Under the pieces are notes generated by a model. It worked only from the letters and a program-made list of their open reading frames with translations. It had not been told where the DNA came from and did not search any database. Shown one piece after another: positions 1-11,150 of a stretch of 11,587 nt of DNA. A program made the translations under genes and the position numbers. This stretch comes from Caldilineaceae bacterium (GTDB lineage Bacteria; Chloroflexota; Anaerolineae; Caldilineales; Caldilineaceae), in the NCBI GenBank assembly GCA_026645635.1, contig JAPKMV010000051.1, positions 1 through 11,587 of the forward strand. Reading direction: 5' to 3'. How positions within the stretch are numbered: the stretch's first letter is position 1; every line of letters begins with the position of its first letter.

Positions 1-297
1 GGTGACCTGACTCTGCTCGACGATGTAGCCGGTCGCGTTGCGCACGCCCTCCAAGGCCCGCAGTCTGCCGCGCTCAAAGCTGAGATTTCCAGCGCCGTCG
101 AGTTATCGGCTGATGACAAGGACAAGATTCGCAAGCGCCTGATCGCCGAAAACGGCGAAGGGCTTACCTTCACCTTCACCGTGGATCCCTCGCTCATGGG
201 TGGTCTGCGCGTGCGGGTGGGTGATCGCCTGGTGGACAACTCTGTCGCCACCCGGCTGGCAACCTTACGCGAGTCGATTGCTGCGGTGGTCCGCTAG
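1..297 (+). CDS. atpH: ATP synthase F1 subunit delta, C-terminal part (5' end outside window)
   Basis: Frame 1 is open from the first base to TAG at 295-297 and gives 98 residues. They match the C-terminal third of the F1 delta subunit, the peripheral-stalk protein that joins the b subunits to the top of the alpha3beta3 head. The diagnostic part is VDPSLMGG (about residues 67-74), followed by [12 protein letters not shown] and a closing helix LATLRESI, the usual delta ending. Upstream is a helical stretch with SSAVELS, typical of the region just before the C-terminal domain. The stop overlaps the atpA ribosome binding site and atpA follows 14 bases later, so the two genes are surely co-transcribed and probably translationally coupled. 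Because the start is missing, a b-delta fusion (as in some actinobacteria) cannot be excluded. Confidence 0.9.
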   Translation, partial: GDLTLLDDVAGRVAHALQGPQSAALKAEISSAVELSADDKDKIRKRLIAENGEGLTFTFTVDPSLMGGLRVRVGDRLVDNSVATRLATLRESIAAVVR

Positions 298-301
298 GAG
301 G
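296..301 (+). promoter_or_regulatory. Strong ribosome binding site of atpA overlapping the atpH stop
   Basis: A perfect AGGAGG begins inside the atpH TAG stop and lies 10 bases before the atpA ATG. The overlap suggests that ribosomes ending atpH can re-initiate at atpA. Confidence 0.75.
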
Positions 302-311
302 ATGACTCACA

Positions 312-1829
<1,518 letters not shown>

Positions 1830-1842
1830 AGAACCGGTGAAA

Positions 1843-1963
1843 AGAGATTGTGAGATTGTGAGATTGCGAGATTGTGAGATTTGTCGGCGCAATACTTCCC
1901 CTTGAAGCGGAAGCACTGTTGACAAAATCTCTAATCTCTTAATCTCTTAATCTCTTAGTCTCT
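1843..1963 (+). repeat. Facing 8-base repeat arrays forming a long imperfect hairpin between atpA and atpG
   Basis: The left arm (1843-1882) is about five copies of an 8-base unit with consensus GTGAGATT, one of them GCGAGATT. The right arm (1925-1963) is about five copies of AATCTCTT, so the core GAGATT faces its own complement AATCTC. Folded, the arms align over about 39 positions with one extra base. Each unit gives six Watson-Crick pairs plus a G-T position and a T-T mismatch. The 42-base loop contains a smaller pair, CTTCC (1895-1899) with GGAAG (1909-1913). There is no T-run after the structure, so it is not a standard terminator. It may slow polymerase, set an RNA processing point, or be a decayed inserted repeat. 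Confidence 0.85.
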
Positions 1964-2001
1964 CCTTCACCCCCTCGAAAAAACGGAGGGGAGAGCGTAC
2001 C

Positions 2002-2883
2002 TTGGCAAATTTAACGCGTGAAATCCGACGGCGCATCCGTTCGGTCAAAAACATAGCGCAGGTGACCAAAGCCATGGAGGCCGTTTCTGCGGCCAAAATG
2101 CGCAAGGCGCAACAGCAGGTGCTGGCCACACGCGCCTATGCGACGCAAGCGCGCGAAGTGCTGGCGTACATTGCGCGCCTGAGCAGCACAGAGCATGAGT
2201 TGAATCCATTGATCCGGCCGCGCCCGGTCAAGCGGGTCGGCATTCTGCTGGTGACGGCTGACCGAGGGCTTGCTGGCGGTTTCAACGGCAACGTGATTCG
2301 CCGCTGTGCCCAACTGATGCGTGAAAAGCGCGCCGCTGGCGCCGAAGTGACAGTGGTGACGGTCGGCAAGAAGGCGCGCGAGTGGCTGCTGCGCTACGAC
2401 CCGGTGATCCGCGCCGAGTTCACCGCCATGCCCGACTCGCCGACGACCTACGACATCGCGCCGATTGTGCGGATTCTGATCGACGATTTCCTGGCCGGTC
2501 GCGTGGATGAAGTCTACATGGTCTACACCGACTTCGTGAACACGATCCGGCAGGAGCCGCATGTCGGCAAGCTGTTGCCGATCGAGCCGGCGGAGGCTTC
2601 GGGCAATATGGCGCCGGAATACATCTTCGAGCCTTCGCCCGAAGCAGTGCTGACGCGGGTGCTTTACGGCTTCACCGAAGTGCAGGTGCTGCAGGCGATC
2701 TACGAATCGCTGGCCAGCGAGCATTCGGCGCGCATGGTGGCGATGCGCAATGCCACCGATGCAGCCGGTGAGCTGATCGACGACTTGACCCTTACCTACA
2801 ACAAGGCGCGTCAGTCGGGCATCACCAGCGAACTGATGGATATCGTGGGCGGCGCCGCCGCACTGGAAAATAGTGGAAACTGA
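2002..2883 (+). CDS. atpG: ATP synthase F1 subunit gamma, TTG start
   Basis: This is the central rotor shaft of F1 (293 residues), which turns inside the alpha3beta3 ring and couples ion flow in Fo to ATP synthesis. Its N-terminus, with [20 protein letters not shown], and its C-terminus, with [17 protein letters not shown] and [11 protein letters not shown], are the two strongly conserved gamma segments that pair as the antiparallel coiled coil. The middle (about 70-205) is the less conserved globular part. The start is TTG at 2002. It is accepted because the residues after it match the family start exactly and no in-frame ATG lies nearby upstream. A purine-rich GGAGGGGAG at 1985-1993 provides the ribosome binding site. 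A TTG start may hold gamma output down, which would suit its single copy per complex. The gene follows the hairpin-bearing spacer and precedes atpD by 39 bases. Confidence 0.96.
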   Translation: MANLTREIRRRIRSVKNIAQVTKAMEAVSAAKMRKAQQQVLATRAYATQAREVLAYIARLSSTEHELNPLIRPRPVKRVGILLVTADRGLAGGFNGNVIRRCAQLMREKRAAGAEVTVVTVGKKAREWLLRYDPVIRAEFTAMPDSPTTYDIAPIVRILIDDFLAGRVDEVYMVYTDFVNTIRQEPHVGKLLPIEPAEASGNMAPEYIFEPSPEAVLTRVLYGFTEVQVLQAIYESLASEHSARMVAMRNATDAAGELIDDLTLTYNKARQSGITSELMDIVGGAAALENSGN

Positions 2884-4329
<1,446 letters not shown>

Positions 4330-4330
4330 T

Positions 4331-4402
4331 CGATTGTAGATTGTCAATCGCCAATTGTTAATGGCTGCTGGCTGTTGACTGTTGTTTGGCGAGCGACAAT
4401 TG
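4331..4402 (+). repeat. Short inverted repeats in the atpD-atpC spacer
   Basis: The 89-base spacer holds CGATTG (4331-4336) facing CAATCG (4345-4350), and CAATTGT (4352-4358) facing ACAATTG (4396-4402). The second pair ends directly before the atpC ribosome binding site. The word GATTGT occurs twice with a 7-base step (4332 and 4339), like the units in the atpA-atpG spacer. No T-run follows, so it is not an obvious terminator. Confidence 0.55.
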
Positions 4403-4418
4403 AAAGGAGTGTCAGCGA

Positions 4419-4868
4419 ATGGCCAATACCATCGTCGTAGATATTGTCACGCCGGAGCGCCTGCTGTTGAGCGACAGTGTGGACATGGTGACGCTGCCCG
4501 GTTCGCTGGGGCAGATGGGCATCTTGCATGGCCATGCACCGTTGCTGTCGACCTTGGACATCGGCGAGATCATCCTGCACAAGGGCAACGAAACGCAGTT
4601 CATCGCGGTGAGCGGCGGCGTGGTCGAGGTGCGCCCGGACAAAGTCACGATCCTGGCGGACACGGCTGAGGCTTCGGACGAAATCGATGCGGAGCGCGCC
4701 CAGGCGGCCTTGGCCCGCACCGAGAAGATGCTGGCCGAGAACCCGCAGCCGACGCAGCGTCCTGTGCTGGAGGCAGCCATGCGCCGCAGCAATCTGCGGC
4801 TCAAGGTGGCGCGGCGACACCAGGGGCGCCGTCACGCCGAGGGACTATCTTACGAGGGGAAGCAGTAG
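4419..4868 (+). CDS. atpC: ATP synthase F1 subunit epsilon
   Basis: This is the small F1 rotor subunit that sits on gamma next to the c-ring and can inhibit ATP hydrolysis (149 residues, slightly longer than the common 130-140). The N-terminal beta-sandwich carries VDIVTPER and the family block around [16 protein letters not shown] (about 31-46), then [19 protein letters not shown]. The C-terminal helical hairpin contains [12 protein letters not shown]. This fits the I/L-D-x-x-R-A-x-x-A-x-x-R motif known in epsilon subunits that bind ATP and switch between inhibitory and relaxed forms. The ATG is supported by AAAGGAG (4403-4409) nine bases upstream. It is the last gene of the operon; an intrinsic terminator follows 21 bases after the stop. 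The basic, polar last 20 residues are probably disordered. Confidence 0.95.
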   Translation: MANTIVVDIVTPERLLLSDSVDMVTLPGSLGQMGILHGHAPLLSTLDIGEIILHKGNETQFIAVSGGVVEVRPDKVTILADTAEASDEIDAERAQAALARTEKMLAENPQPTQRPVLEAAMRRSNLRLKVARRHQGRRHAEGLSYEGKQ

Positions 4869-4889
4869 CGCTTCGCATCTAGGCTCGGA

Positions 4890-4926
4890 CAGGGCGCTGG
4901 CGATGACCGGCGCCCTGTTTTTGTTT
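4890..4926 (+). terminator. Intrinsic terminator of the ATP synthase operon
   Basis: CAGGGCGCTGG (4890-4900) pairs with CCGGCGCCCTG (4907-4917), an 11-bp stem with one T-G pair and a 6-base loop. It is followed directly by TTTTTGTTT. Confidence 0.93.
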
Positions 4927-5009
4927 ATTGCGCATCGGAAAATTCGAGCGCTGCCTTCCAACTGCCGGGGGAACACTGCCCAATCTGCCGCGCAACACGC
5001 GCCGTCGAT

Positions 5010-5025
5010 CCGGTCGACTGACCGG
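5010..5025 (+). promoter_or_regulatory. Perfect palindrome beside the mreB promoter, possible operator
   Basis: CCGGTC-GACT-GACCGG is a perfect 6+6 inverted repeat. It ends 7 bases before the proposed -35 of the mreB promoter, a position where activators or repressors commonly bind. The binding protein is unknown, and the short length leaves room for chance. Confidence 0.4.
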
Positions 5026-5032
5026 TAATGAT

Positions 5033-5061
5033 TTGGGGTGAACTCGCGCGCCAAGTATAAT
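5033..5061 (+). promoter_or_regulatory. Sigma-70-type promoter of mreB
   Basis: A perfect -10 TATAAT (5056-5061) lies 17 bases after a weak -35 TTGGGG (5033-5038). Transcription would start near 5068, giving a leader of about 47 bases. It is the first promoter-like sequence after the atp terminator, so mreB appears to be its own transcription unit. Confidence 0.7.
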
Positions 5062-5114
5062 GGCAATGTTGTCGACTTGTTATGTCACACAAATAGCTCA
5101 GTACGCAGGATTGA

Positions 5115-6140
5115 ATGTTCGGGAAACACATCGGCATCGATTTAGGGACGGTGAACGTCCTCGTACATGTCAAAGGACGCGGCATCGTCATGCACGAACC
5201 GTCGGTCGTCGCCATCCGCGTGCGCGACAACACGATGGTGGCGGTGGGCCATGAAGCCTACGACATGCTGGGGCGCACCCCGGAGAGCATCGAAGTCGCC
5301 CGCCCCATCCGCGACGGCGTGATCGCCGACTTCGTGGTGACAGAGGCGATGCTGCGCTACTTGATCGAGACGGTCTCCGGCAGTTCCAGCCCGCTTTTCC
5401 GCCCGCTCTTTCGCCCCAAGGTGATGATCTCCACCCCGCGCGGCGTCACCAGCGTCGAAGAGCGCGCCGTGCACGATGCGGCCATGCAGGCCGGCGCCGG
5501 CGCGGCTTATCTGATTCCTGAGCCGCTTGCCGCTGCCTATGGCGCGGGTCTGCCCATCGGCACACCCACCGGCAACATGGTGGTGGACATGGGCGGCGGC
5601 ACGACCGAGGCAGCCGTGGTGTCGATGTACGATATCGTCGTCTGGAGCAGCGTGCGCATCGGCGGCAACCGCTTCGACGAGGCGATCATCAACTACATCC
5701 GCAAGAAATATAACCTCCTGATCGGCGAGCAGACCGCTGAAGAGATCAAGATCGCCATTGGCAGCGCGCTGCCGATGGAAGATGAGCGGCGCATGGAAGT
5801 GCGCGGGCGCGACCAGGTGACCGGGCTGCCCAAGATCATCCAGATCACCAGCAGTGAAGTGACCGAGGCGCTGCAAGAGCCACTGCAGGCTGTCGTCAGC
5901 ACCGTGCGCGCCACGTTGGAGAAGACGCCGCCCGAACTGGCTGCGGACATCATCGACCGCGGCATGGTGCTCACCGGCGGCAGCGCGCAGTTGCGCAACA
6001 TCGCCCAGTTGCTGACACAGGAGACCGGCGTGCCCGCCTACGTGGCCGAGAACCCCATCGCCTGTGTGGCGCTGGGCGCCGGGCGTGCGCTGGAGAACTA
6101 CGAGATCATGCGGCGCAGCCTGCCGCTGGTGCCGGAATAG
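5115..6140 (+). CDS. mreB: Rod shape-determining protein MreB (bacterial actin)
   Basis: This is a 341-residue actin-fold ATPase that forms membrane-bound filaments guiding cell-wall synthesis along the side wall. Visible motifs are the N-terminal phosphate-1 loop IGIDLGTVN (6-14), [13 protein letters not shown] with phosphate-2 residues at 158-165, and [39 protein letters not shown] and the adenosine motif [11 protein letters not shown] follow, then a C-terminal [10 protein letters not shown]. All are MreB/Mbl signatures, clearly distinct from DnaK or FtsA, and the length is normal. The loops differ slightly from the usual forms: DLGTVN instead of DLGTAN, and GGS instead of GGG. ATG 5115 matches the family start; AGGA (5107-5110) lies only 4 bases upstream, so the ribosome binding site is weak. 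No mreC or mreD follows, which is unusual for MreB operons but known where several paralogues exist. Confidence 0.95.
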   Translation: MFGKHIGIDLGTVNVLVHVKGRGIVMHEPSVVAIRVRDNTMVAVGHEAYDMLGRTPESIEVARPIRDGVIADFVVTEAMLRYLIETVSGSSSPLFRPLFRPKVMISTPRGVTSVEERAVHDAAMQAGAGAAYLIPEPLAAAYGAGLPIGTPTGNMVVDMGGGTTEAAVVSMYDIVVWSSVRIGGNRFDEAIINYIRKKYNLLIGEQTAEEIKIAIGSALPMEDERRMEVRGRDQVTGLPKIIQITSSEVTEALQEPLQAVVSTVRATLEKTPPELAADIIDRGMVLTGGSAQLRNIAQLLTQETGVPAYVAENPIACVALGAGRALENYEIMRRSLPLVPE

Positions 6141-6151
6141 GAAGCACCGAA

Positions 6152-6204
6152 ATCTCACCATTTATTCATTTTTCTCCCCGAGCAATTTGGAGATATGGAG
6201 ATGT
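6152..6204 (+). repeat. Small fold-back with 8-base period after mreB
   Basis: ATCTC-a-CCAT (6152-6161) faces ATGGAGAT (6195-6202), and inside it TCTCC (6173-6177) faces GGAGA (6189-6193). The right side is two 8-base units, GGAGATAT and GGAGATGT. They resemble the units between atpA and atpG. It starts 11 bases after the mreB stop and lacks a clear T-run after the stem, so terminator function is doubtful. Confidence 0.45.
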
Positions 6205-6296
6205 ACAGGTAGACTGAAGGACATAACTTTTGGTAAAGTAGGTTTCGTCTGTTGAAGATTTGTCCCGCAGTTGTAGTGCACCCAAATGCTCTCTCC

Positions 6297-6313
6297 GTGC
6301 AGCCATGCTGCAC
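6297..6313 (+). promoter_or_regulatory. Perfect hairpin or operator upstream of ridA
   Basis: GTGCAGC-CAT-GCTGCAC is a 7-bp perfect inverted repeat with a 3-base loop, 38 bases before the ridA ATG. It could be an operator or a leader hairpin. No T-run follows. A weak extended -10 (TGGTAAAGT, 6231-6239) lies upstream without a convincing -35. Confidence 0.4.
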
Positions 6314-6351
6314 TGCCTCTGCAATCTTTCGTTCTCCTTTCTCAATCACTC

Positions 6352-6738
6352 ATGAATAAACGCACTGTCATTAGCACTCCAAACGCGCCTGCGGCCATCG
6401 GCCCGTACTCGCAAGCAATCCGTTCTGGCAATCTACTCTTTGCATCCGGTCAACTGGGTTTGGACCCGGCGACCGGCAATCTGGTTGACGGCATCGAGGC
6501 GCAGACGCGCCAAGCGCTGACCAACCTGCAGGCGGTGCTGGCCACTGCTGGCGGCAGCGTCGCCAACGTGGTGAAGACGACGATATTCCTGGCCGACATG
6601 GCAGATTTTGCCACGGTCAACGCGCTCTATGCGGAAGTCTTCCGCCACGAACCGCCGGCGCGCAGCACGGTGCAGGTGGCGGCATTGCCCAAGGGCGGCC
6701 TGGTCGAGATTGAAATCATCGCCCGGCTGGACGAGTAG
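6352..6738 (+). CDS. ridA: RidA family enamine/imine deaminase
   Basis: This is a 128-residue protein of the RidA/YjgF/YER057c family. RidA hydrolyses reactive 2-aminoacrylate and related enamines, made by PLP enzymes such as threonine dehydratase, to keto acids and ammonia, protecting PLP enzymes in the cytosol. It shows APAAIGPYSQAI (12-23, with Tyr19), the core FASGQLGLDP, and the C-terminal block PPARSTVQVAALPKGGLVEI with Arg104 and Glu122. Arg104 corresponds to the substrate-carboxylate-binding Arg of E. coli RidA, so it is likely in the deaminase group. ATG 6352 is preferred over the in-frame ATG 6286 because family members begin just before the APxAIGPYSQA block and the extra 22 residues resemble nothing. 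No clear ribosome binding site is visible. It lies alone between mreB and the S1 gene. Confidence 0.93.
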   Translation: MNKRTVISTPNAPAAIGPYSQAIRSGNLLFASGQLGLDPATGNLVDGIEAQTRQALTNLQAVLATAGGSVANVVKTTIFLADMADFATVNALYAEVFRHEPPARSTVQVAALPKGGLVEIEIIARLDE

Positions 6739-6803
6739 GTCTGAGCTGTTGTTTGTTCGGGAATGCAGCGCAACCGCCCGATCAAAATTCATTGGTGTAC
6801 GTT

Positions 6804-6820
6804 TCGTCGCACGGCGACGA
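6804..6820 (+). promoter_or_regulatory. Perfect hairpin in the leader of the S1 gene
   Basis: TCGTCGC-ACG-GCGACGA is a 7-bp perfect inverted repeat with a 3-base loop. It ends 20 bases before the GGAGGA ribosome binding site (6841-6846) of the S1 gene. S1 represses its own translation through leader structure in E. coli; a similar role here is only inference. I could not find a convincing promoter in 6739-6858. Confidence 0.4.
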
Positions 6821-6858
6821 TATAGGTTCTTATCTTTTCTGGAGGAAGTGTTAGCTGT

Positions 6859-8082
6859 ATGAATGATGTTCGAGCAACCATCATAGTGGATGGCGACAAT
6901 TGGCTGAACGGCGACATCAGCGAGCATCCCATGACCGCCCTGCTGGCGGAAATTGAGCGTTCGCTGCAGGAGCCGACAAGCGGCGAGATTCGCACCGGCA
7001 CGATCGTGGAAATGCGCCCGAATGAAGTGCTGGTCGATATCGGCTTCAAGTCGGAGGGCGTAGTCTCTGGCCGTGAGTTTGAGCGGCTGGGCGATGCCCT
7101 GGACATGTTCAATGTCGGCGATGAGGTGCCGGTCTACGTGATGCGCGAGGATCGCGACGGCAACGTAGTGCTGAGCATCAGCCGGGCATTGGCCGAACGC
7201 GATTGGGAACGCGCCGAAGAACTCATGCAGAATCAGCAGATCTTCGAGTGCCCGGTGGAGTCGTTCAATCGCGGCGGCGTCATCGTCAAGTTGGGCCAGG
7301 TGCGCGGCTTTGTCCCGGCCAGCCAGTTGACGAGTGTTGCCCCTACCGCCAACAGCGACGAGAGCGGCGAAGAGCGCTTCTCCGGTCTTTTGGGCGGCAG
7401 CCTGATGGTCAAGGTCATCGATATCGACCGCAAGCGCAACCGGCTGATCCTCTCCGAACGCCTGGCCATGCGCGAGTGGCGGCGTCAACAGAAAGAGCAA
7501 CTGCTCGACTCGCTCAAGGAAGGCGACACCATCGAGGGCGCGATCAGCAGCATCGCCGACTTCGGCGCCTTTGTCGATCTCGGCGGCGCTGACGGTCTGA
7601 TCCACCTGAGCGAGCTGAGTTGGAACCGCGTCAACCATCCGGGCGAAGTCGTCAAGGTGGGTGAGCGCATCAAGGTGCAGGTGCTGAGCGTCGATACCGA
7701 TCGCCGCCGCATCGGCCTGAGCCTGCGCCGCCTGACGCCGCAGCCCTGGGAAGTGATCGACACGACCTACGAAGTCGGTCAGGTTGTGCAGGGCCGCATC
7801 ACCAAGTTGGTGAACTTCGGCGCCTTTGCCCGCCTGGTGGACACCGGCATCGAAGGGCTGATCCACATCAGCGAACTCTCCGAGCGCCGCGTCAGCCACC
7901 CGAAGGAAGTTGTGAGCGAGGGCGATGTCTACGACCTACGCATCATCCGCATCGACGGCGACAAGCGCCGTCTGGGGCTGAGCCTGAAGCAGGCGCTGCC
8001 GGCTCAGGAAGTCGACTGGCAGATTGCGCCCATGATGGAAGGCCGCGAAGGACAGATGTTGGAGTTGGCCGCGGCGGACTGA
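6859..8082 (+). CDS. rpsA: 30S ribosomal protein S1 homologue with four S1 domains
   Basis: This is a 407-residue RNA-binding protein with four S1 (OB-fold) domains at about 43-110, 127-200, 221-290 and 306-377. The third and fourth are the most canonical, each with FGAF, then GLIHLSELS or GLIHISELS, and a closing IGLSLR or LGLSLK strand. E. coli S1 has six domains; four-domain forms are usual in Gram-positive and related phyla. They are thought to help mRNAs bind the 30S subunit, less essentially where Shine-Dalgarno sequences are strong. An acidic N-terminal stretch (1-40) precedes domain 1, and an acidic Glu/Asp-bearing tail ends the protein. The ATG has GGAGGA 12 bases upstream, a rather long spacing. 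A terminator follows 80 bases after the stop. It could alternatively be a general S1-domain RNA-binding protein rather than a ribosome-bound one. Confidence 0.88.
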   Translation: MNDVRATIIVDGDNWLNGDISEHPMTALLAEIERSLQEPTSGEIRTGTIVEMRPNEVLVDIGFKSEGVVSGREFERLGDALDMFNVGDEVPVYVMREDRDGNVVLSISRALAERDWERAEELMQNQQIFECPVESFNRGGVIVKLGQVRGFVPASQLTSVAPTANSDESGEERFSGLLGGSLMVKVIDIDRKRNRLILSERLAMREWRRQQKEQLLDSLKEGDTIEGAISSIADFGAFVDLGGADGLIHLSELSWNRVNHPGEVVKVGERIKVQVLSVDTDRRRIGLSLRRLTPQPWEVIDTTYEVGQVVQGRITKLVNFGAFARLVDTGIEGLIHISELSERRVSHPKEVVSEGDVYDLRIIRIDGDKRRLGLSLKQALPAQEVDWQIAPMMEGREGQMLELAAAD

Positions 8083-8162
8083 GGCCATTGACCAAGGTTT
8101 CGGCCGGTGCGCTGCGGCGCAATCCACGCCGAACCTGTGTACATGCTGGTTGAAATTGTATC

Positions 8163-8203
8163 CGTGCCCGGCGTCGCTAGATGGCGCCGGGCACGTTTGT
8201 TTT
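8163..8203 (+). terminator. Intrinsic terminator after the S1 gene
   Basis: CGTGCCCGGCG (8163-8173) pairs perfectly with CGCCGGGCACG (8185-8195), an 11-bp GC-rich stem. It is followed by TTTGTTTT (8196-8203). Confidence 0.93.
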
Positions 8204-8224
8204 GGTGTGGGAATGGGAACCCGT

Positions 8225-8276
8225 GGCTGGCAGTCGGCGTCTTTGATGCATTCAGCCCGGCGGGCCAGCCGACTGC
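8225..8276 (+). repeat. Two overlapping, mutually exclusive inverted repeats upstream of the clpC promoter
   Basis: GGCTGGC (8225-8231) can pair with GCCAGCC (8264-8270). GCAGTCGGC (8230-8238) can pair with GCCGACTGC (8268-8276). The arms share bases, so both cannot form fully at once. They lie about 45 bases before the clpC -35 and after the S1 terminator, so DNA-level binding (operator) is as likely as RNA folding. Confidence 0.5.
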
Positions 8277-8318
8277 AACCACCCAAATGGTCAGGTGGCA
8301 GCTATCTTTTTCTGCGAA

Positions 8319-8348
8319 TTGACAAACCCATATTGCGGTCGCTACAAT
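8319..8348 (+). promoter_or_regulatory. Strong sigma-70-type promoter of clpC
   Basis: A perfect -35 TTGACA (8319-8324) lies 18 bases before -10 TACAAT (8343-8348). The start would be near 8355, leaving a leader of about 165 bases. A weaker extended -10 (TGCTACAGT, 8460-8468) inside the leader could be a second start. Confidence 0.85.
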
Positions 8349-8354
8349 AAGGAA

Positions 8355-8518
8355 CGTCAACCTTCATCAACTGCTGGCGCAACGCCAGCCCATGCACCTT
8401 ACCTCAGGCAATACCAGAACTAAAGAGGAACACGAATTACTGCATCAACCCTCGACGTTTGCTACAGTTCGATCTGCCGTAAGTTTTCGGCCGCTATTTT
8501 TCTTTCAAGGAAAGATGT
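8355..8518 (+). promoter_or_regulatory. clpC leader with internal hairpin and hairpin over the ribosome binding site
   Basis: The leader holds a perfect 7-bp hairpin, GCTGGCG-CAA-CGCCAGC (8373-8389). A second, UCUUUC-AAG-GAAAGA (8501-8515), has its loop and 3' arm containing the AAGGA ribosome binding site (8507-8511). The second hairpin would partly hide the site at low temperature. No CIRCE element and no CtsR-type direct heptamers are visible. Confidence 0.4.
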
Positions 8519-11038
<2,520 letters not shown>

Positions 11039-11063
11039 ACACAACCTGCCATATTGTACTTTT

Positions 11064-11104
11064 CACACCCGGCGCTGTCTTGTGACAGGCCGGGTGTGTT
11101 GTTT
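11064..11104 (+). terminator. Intrinsic terminator of clpC
   Basis: CACACCCGGC (11064-11073) pairs with GCCGGGTGTG (11089-11098). After one unpaired G, CTGTC (11075-11079) pairs with GACAG (11084-11088) around a TTGT loop. TTGTTT follows the 15-bp stem. Confidence 0.9.
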
Positions 11105-11128
11105 ACGGCGGGCGTTGTCTGCTACAAT
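11099..11128 (+). promoter_or_regulatory. Promoter of the Uma2-family gene, abutting the clpC terminator
   Basis: An extended -10, TGC-TACAAT (11120-11128), lies 18 bases after TTGTTT (11099-11104), which is also the clpC terminator T-run. The transcript would begin near 11135, only about 16 bases before the ATG. Confidence 0.6.
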
Positions 11129-11150
11129 CAAGGCAGAGAGGAGGTTCCGC

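Noticed and set aside
1843..1963. CRISPR array
   Set aside because: The units are 8 bases with no spacers and the two arms are inverted, so this is a fold-back array.
5142..6161. Minus-strand open frame (339 codons) opposite mreB
   Set aside because: Antisense shadow of mreB, His/Asp/Ala-rich, with no family resemblance.
6286..6351. In-frame upstream ATG as start of ridA
   Set aside because: It would add 22 residues unlike the family and would place the upstream hairpin inside the coding region.
6433..7899. Minus-strand open frame (488 codons) opposite ridA and the S1 gene
   Set aside because: It crosses two well-supported sense genes and the spacer between them, and has an antisense-type composition.
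8279..8311. Second terminator before clpC (CCACC facing GGTGG, then a T-run)
   Set aside because: The stem is only 5 bp with a 10-base loop and the T-run starts several bases later, so it is too weak to call.
8107..8322. Small plus-strand open frame between the S1 gene and clpC
   Set aside because: It contains the intrinsic terminator and the interlocking repeats, lacks a ribosome binding site and shows no protein-like motif.
8355..8518. CIRCE or CtsR operator in front of clpC
   Set aside because: No TTAGCACTC / GAGTGCTAA inverted repeat and no GGTCAAA direct repeats are visible.
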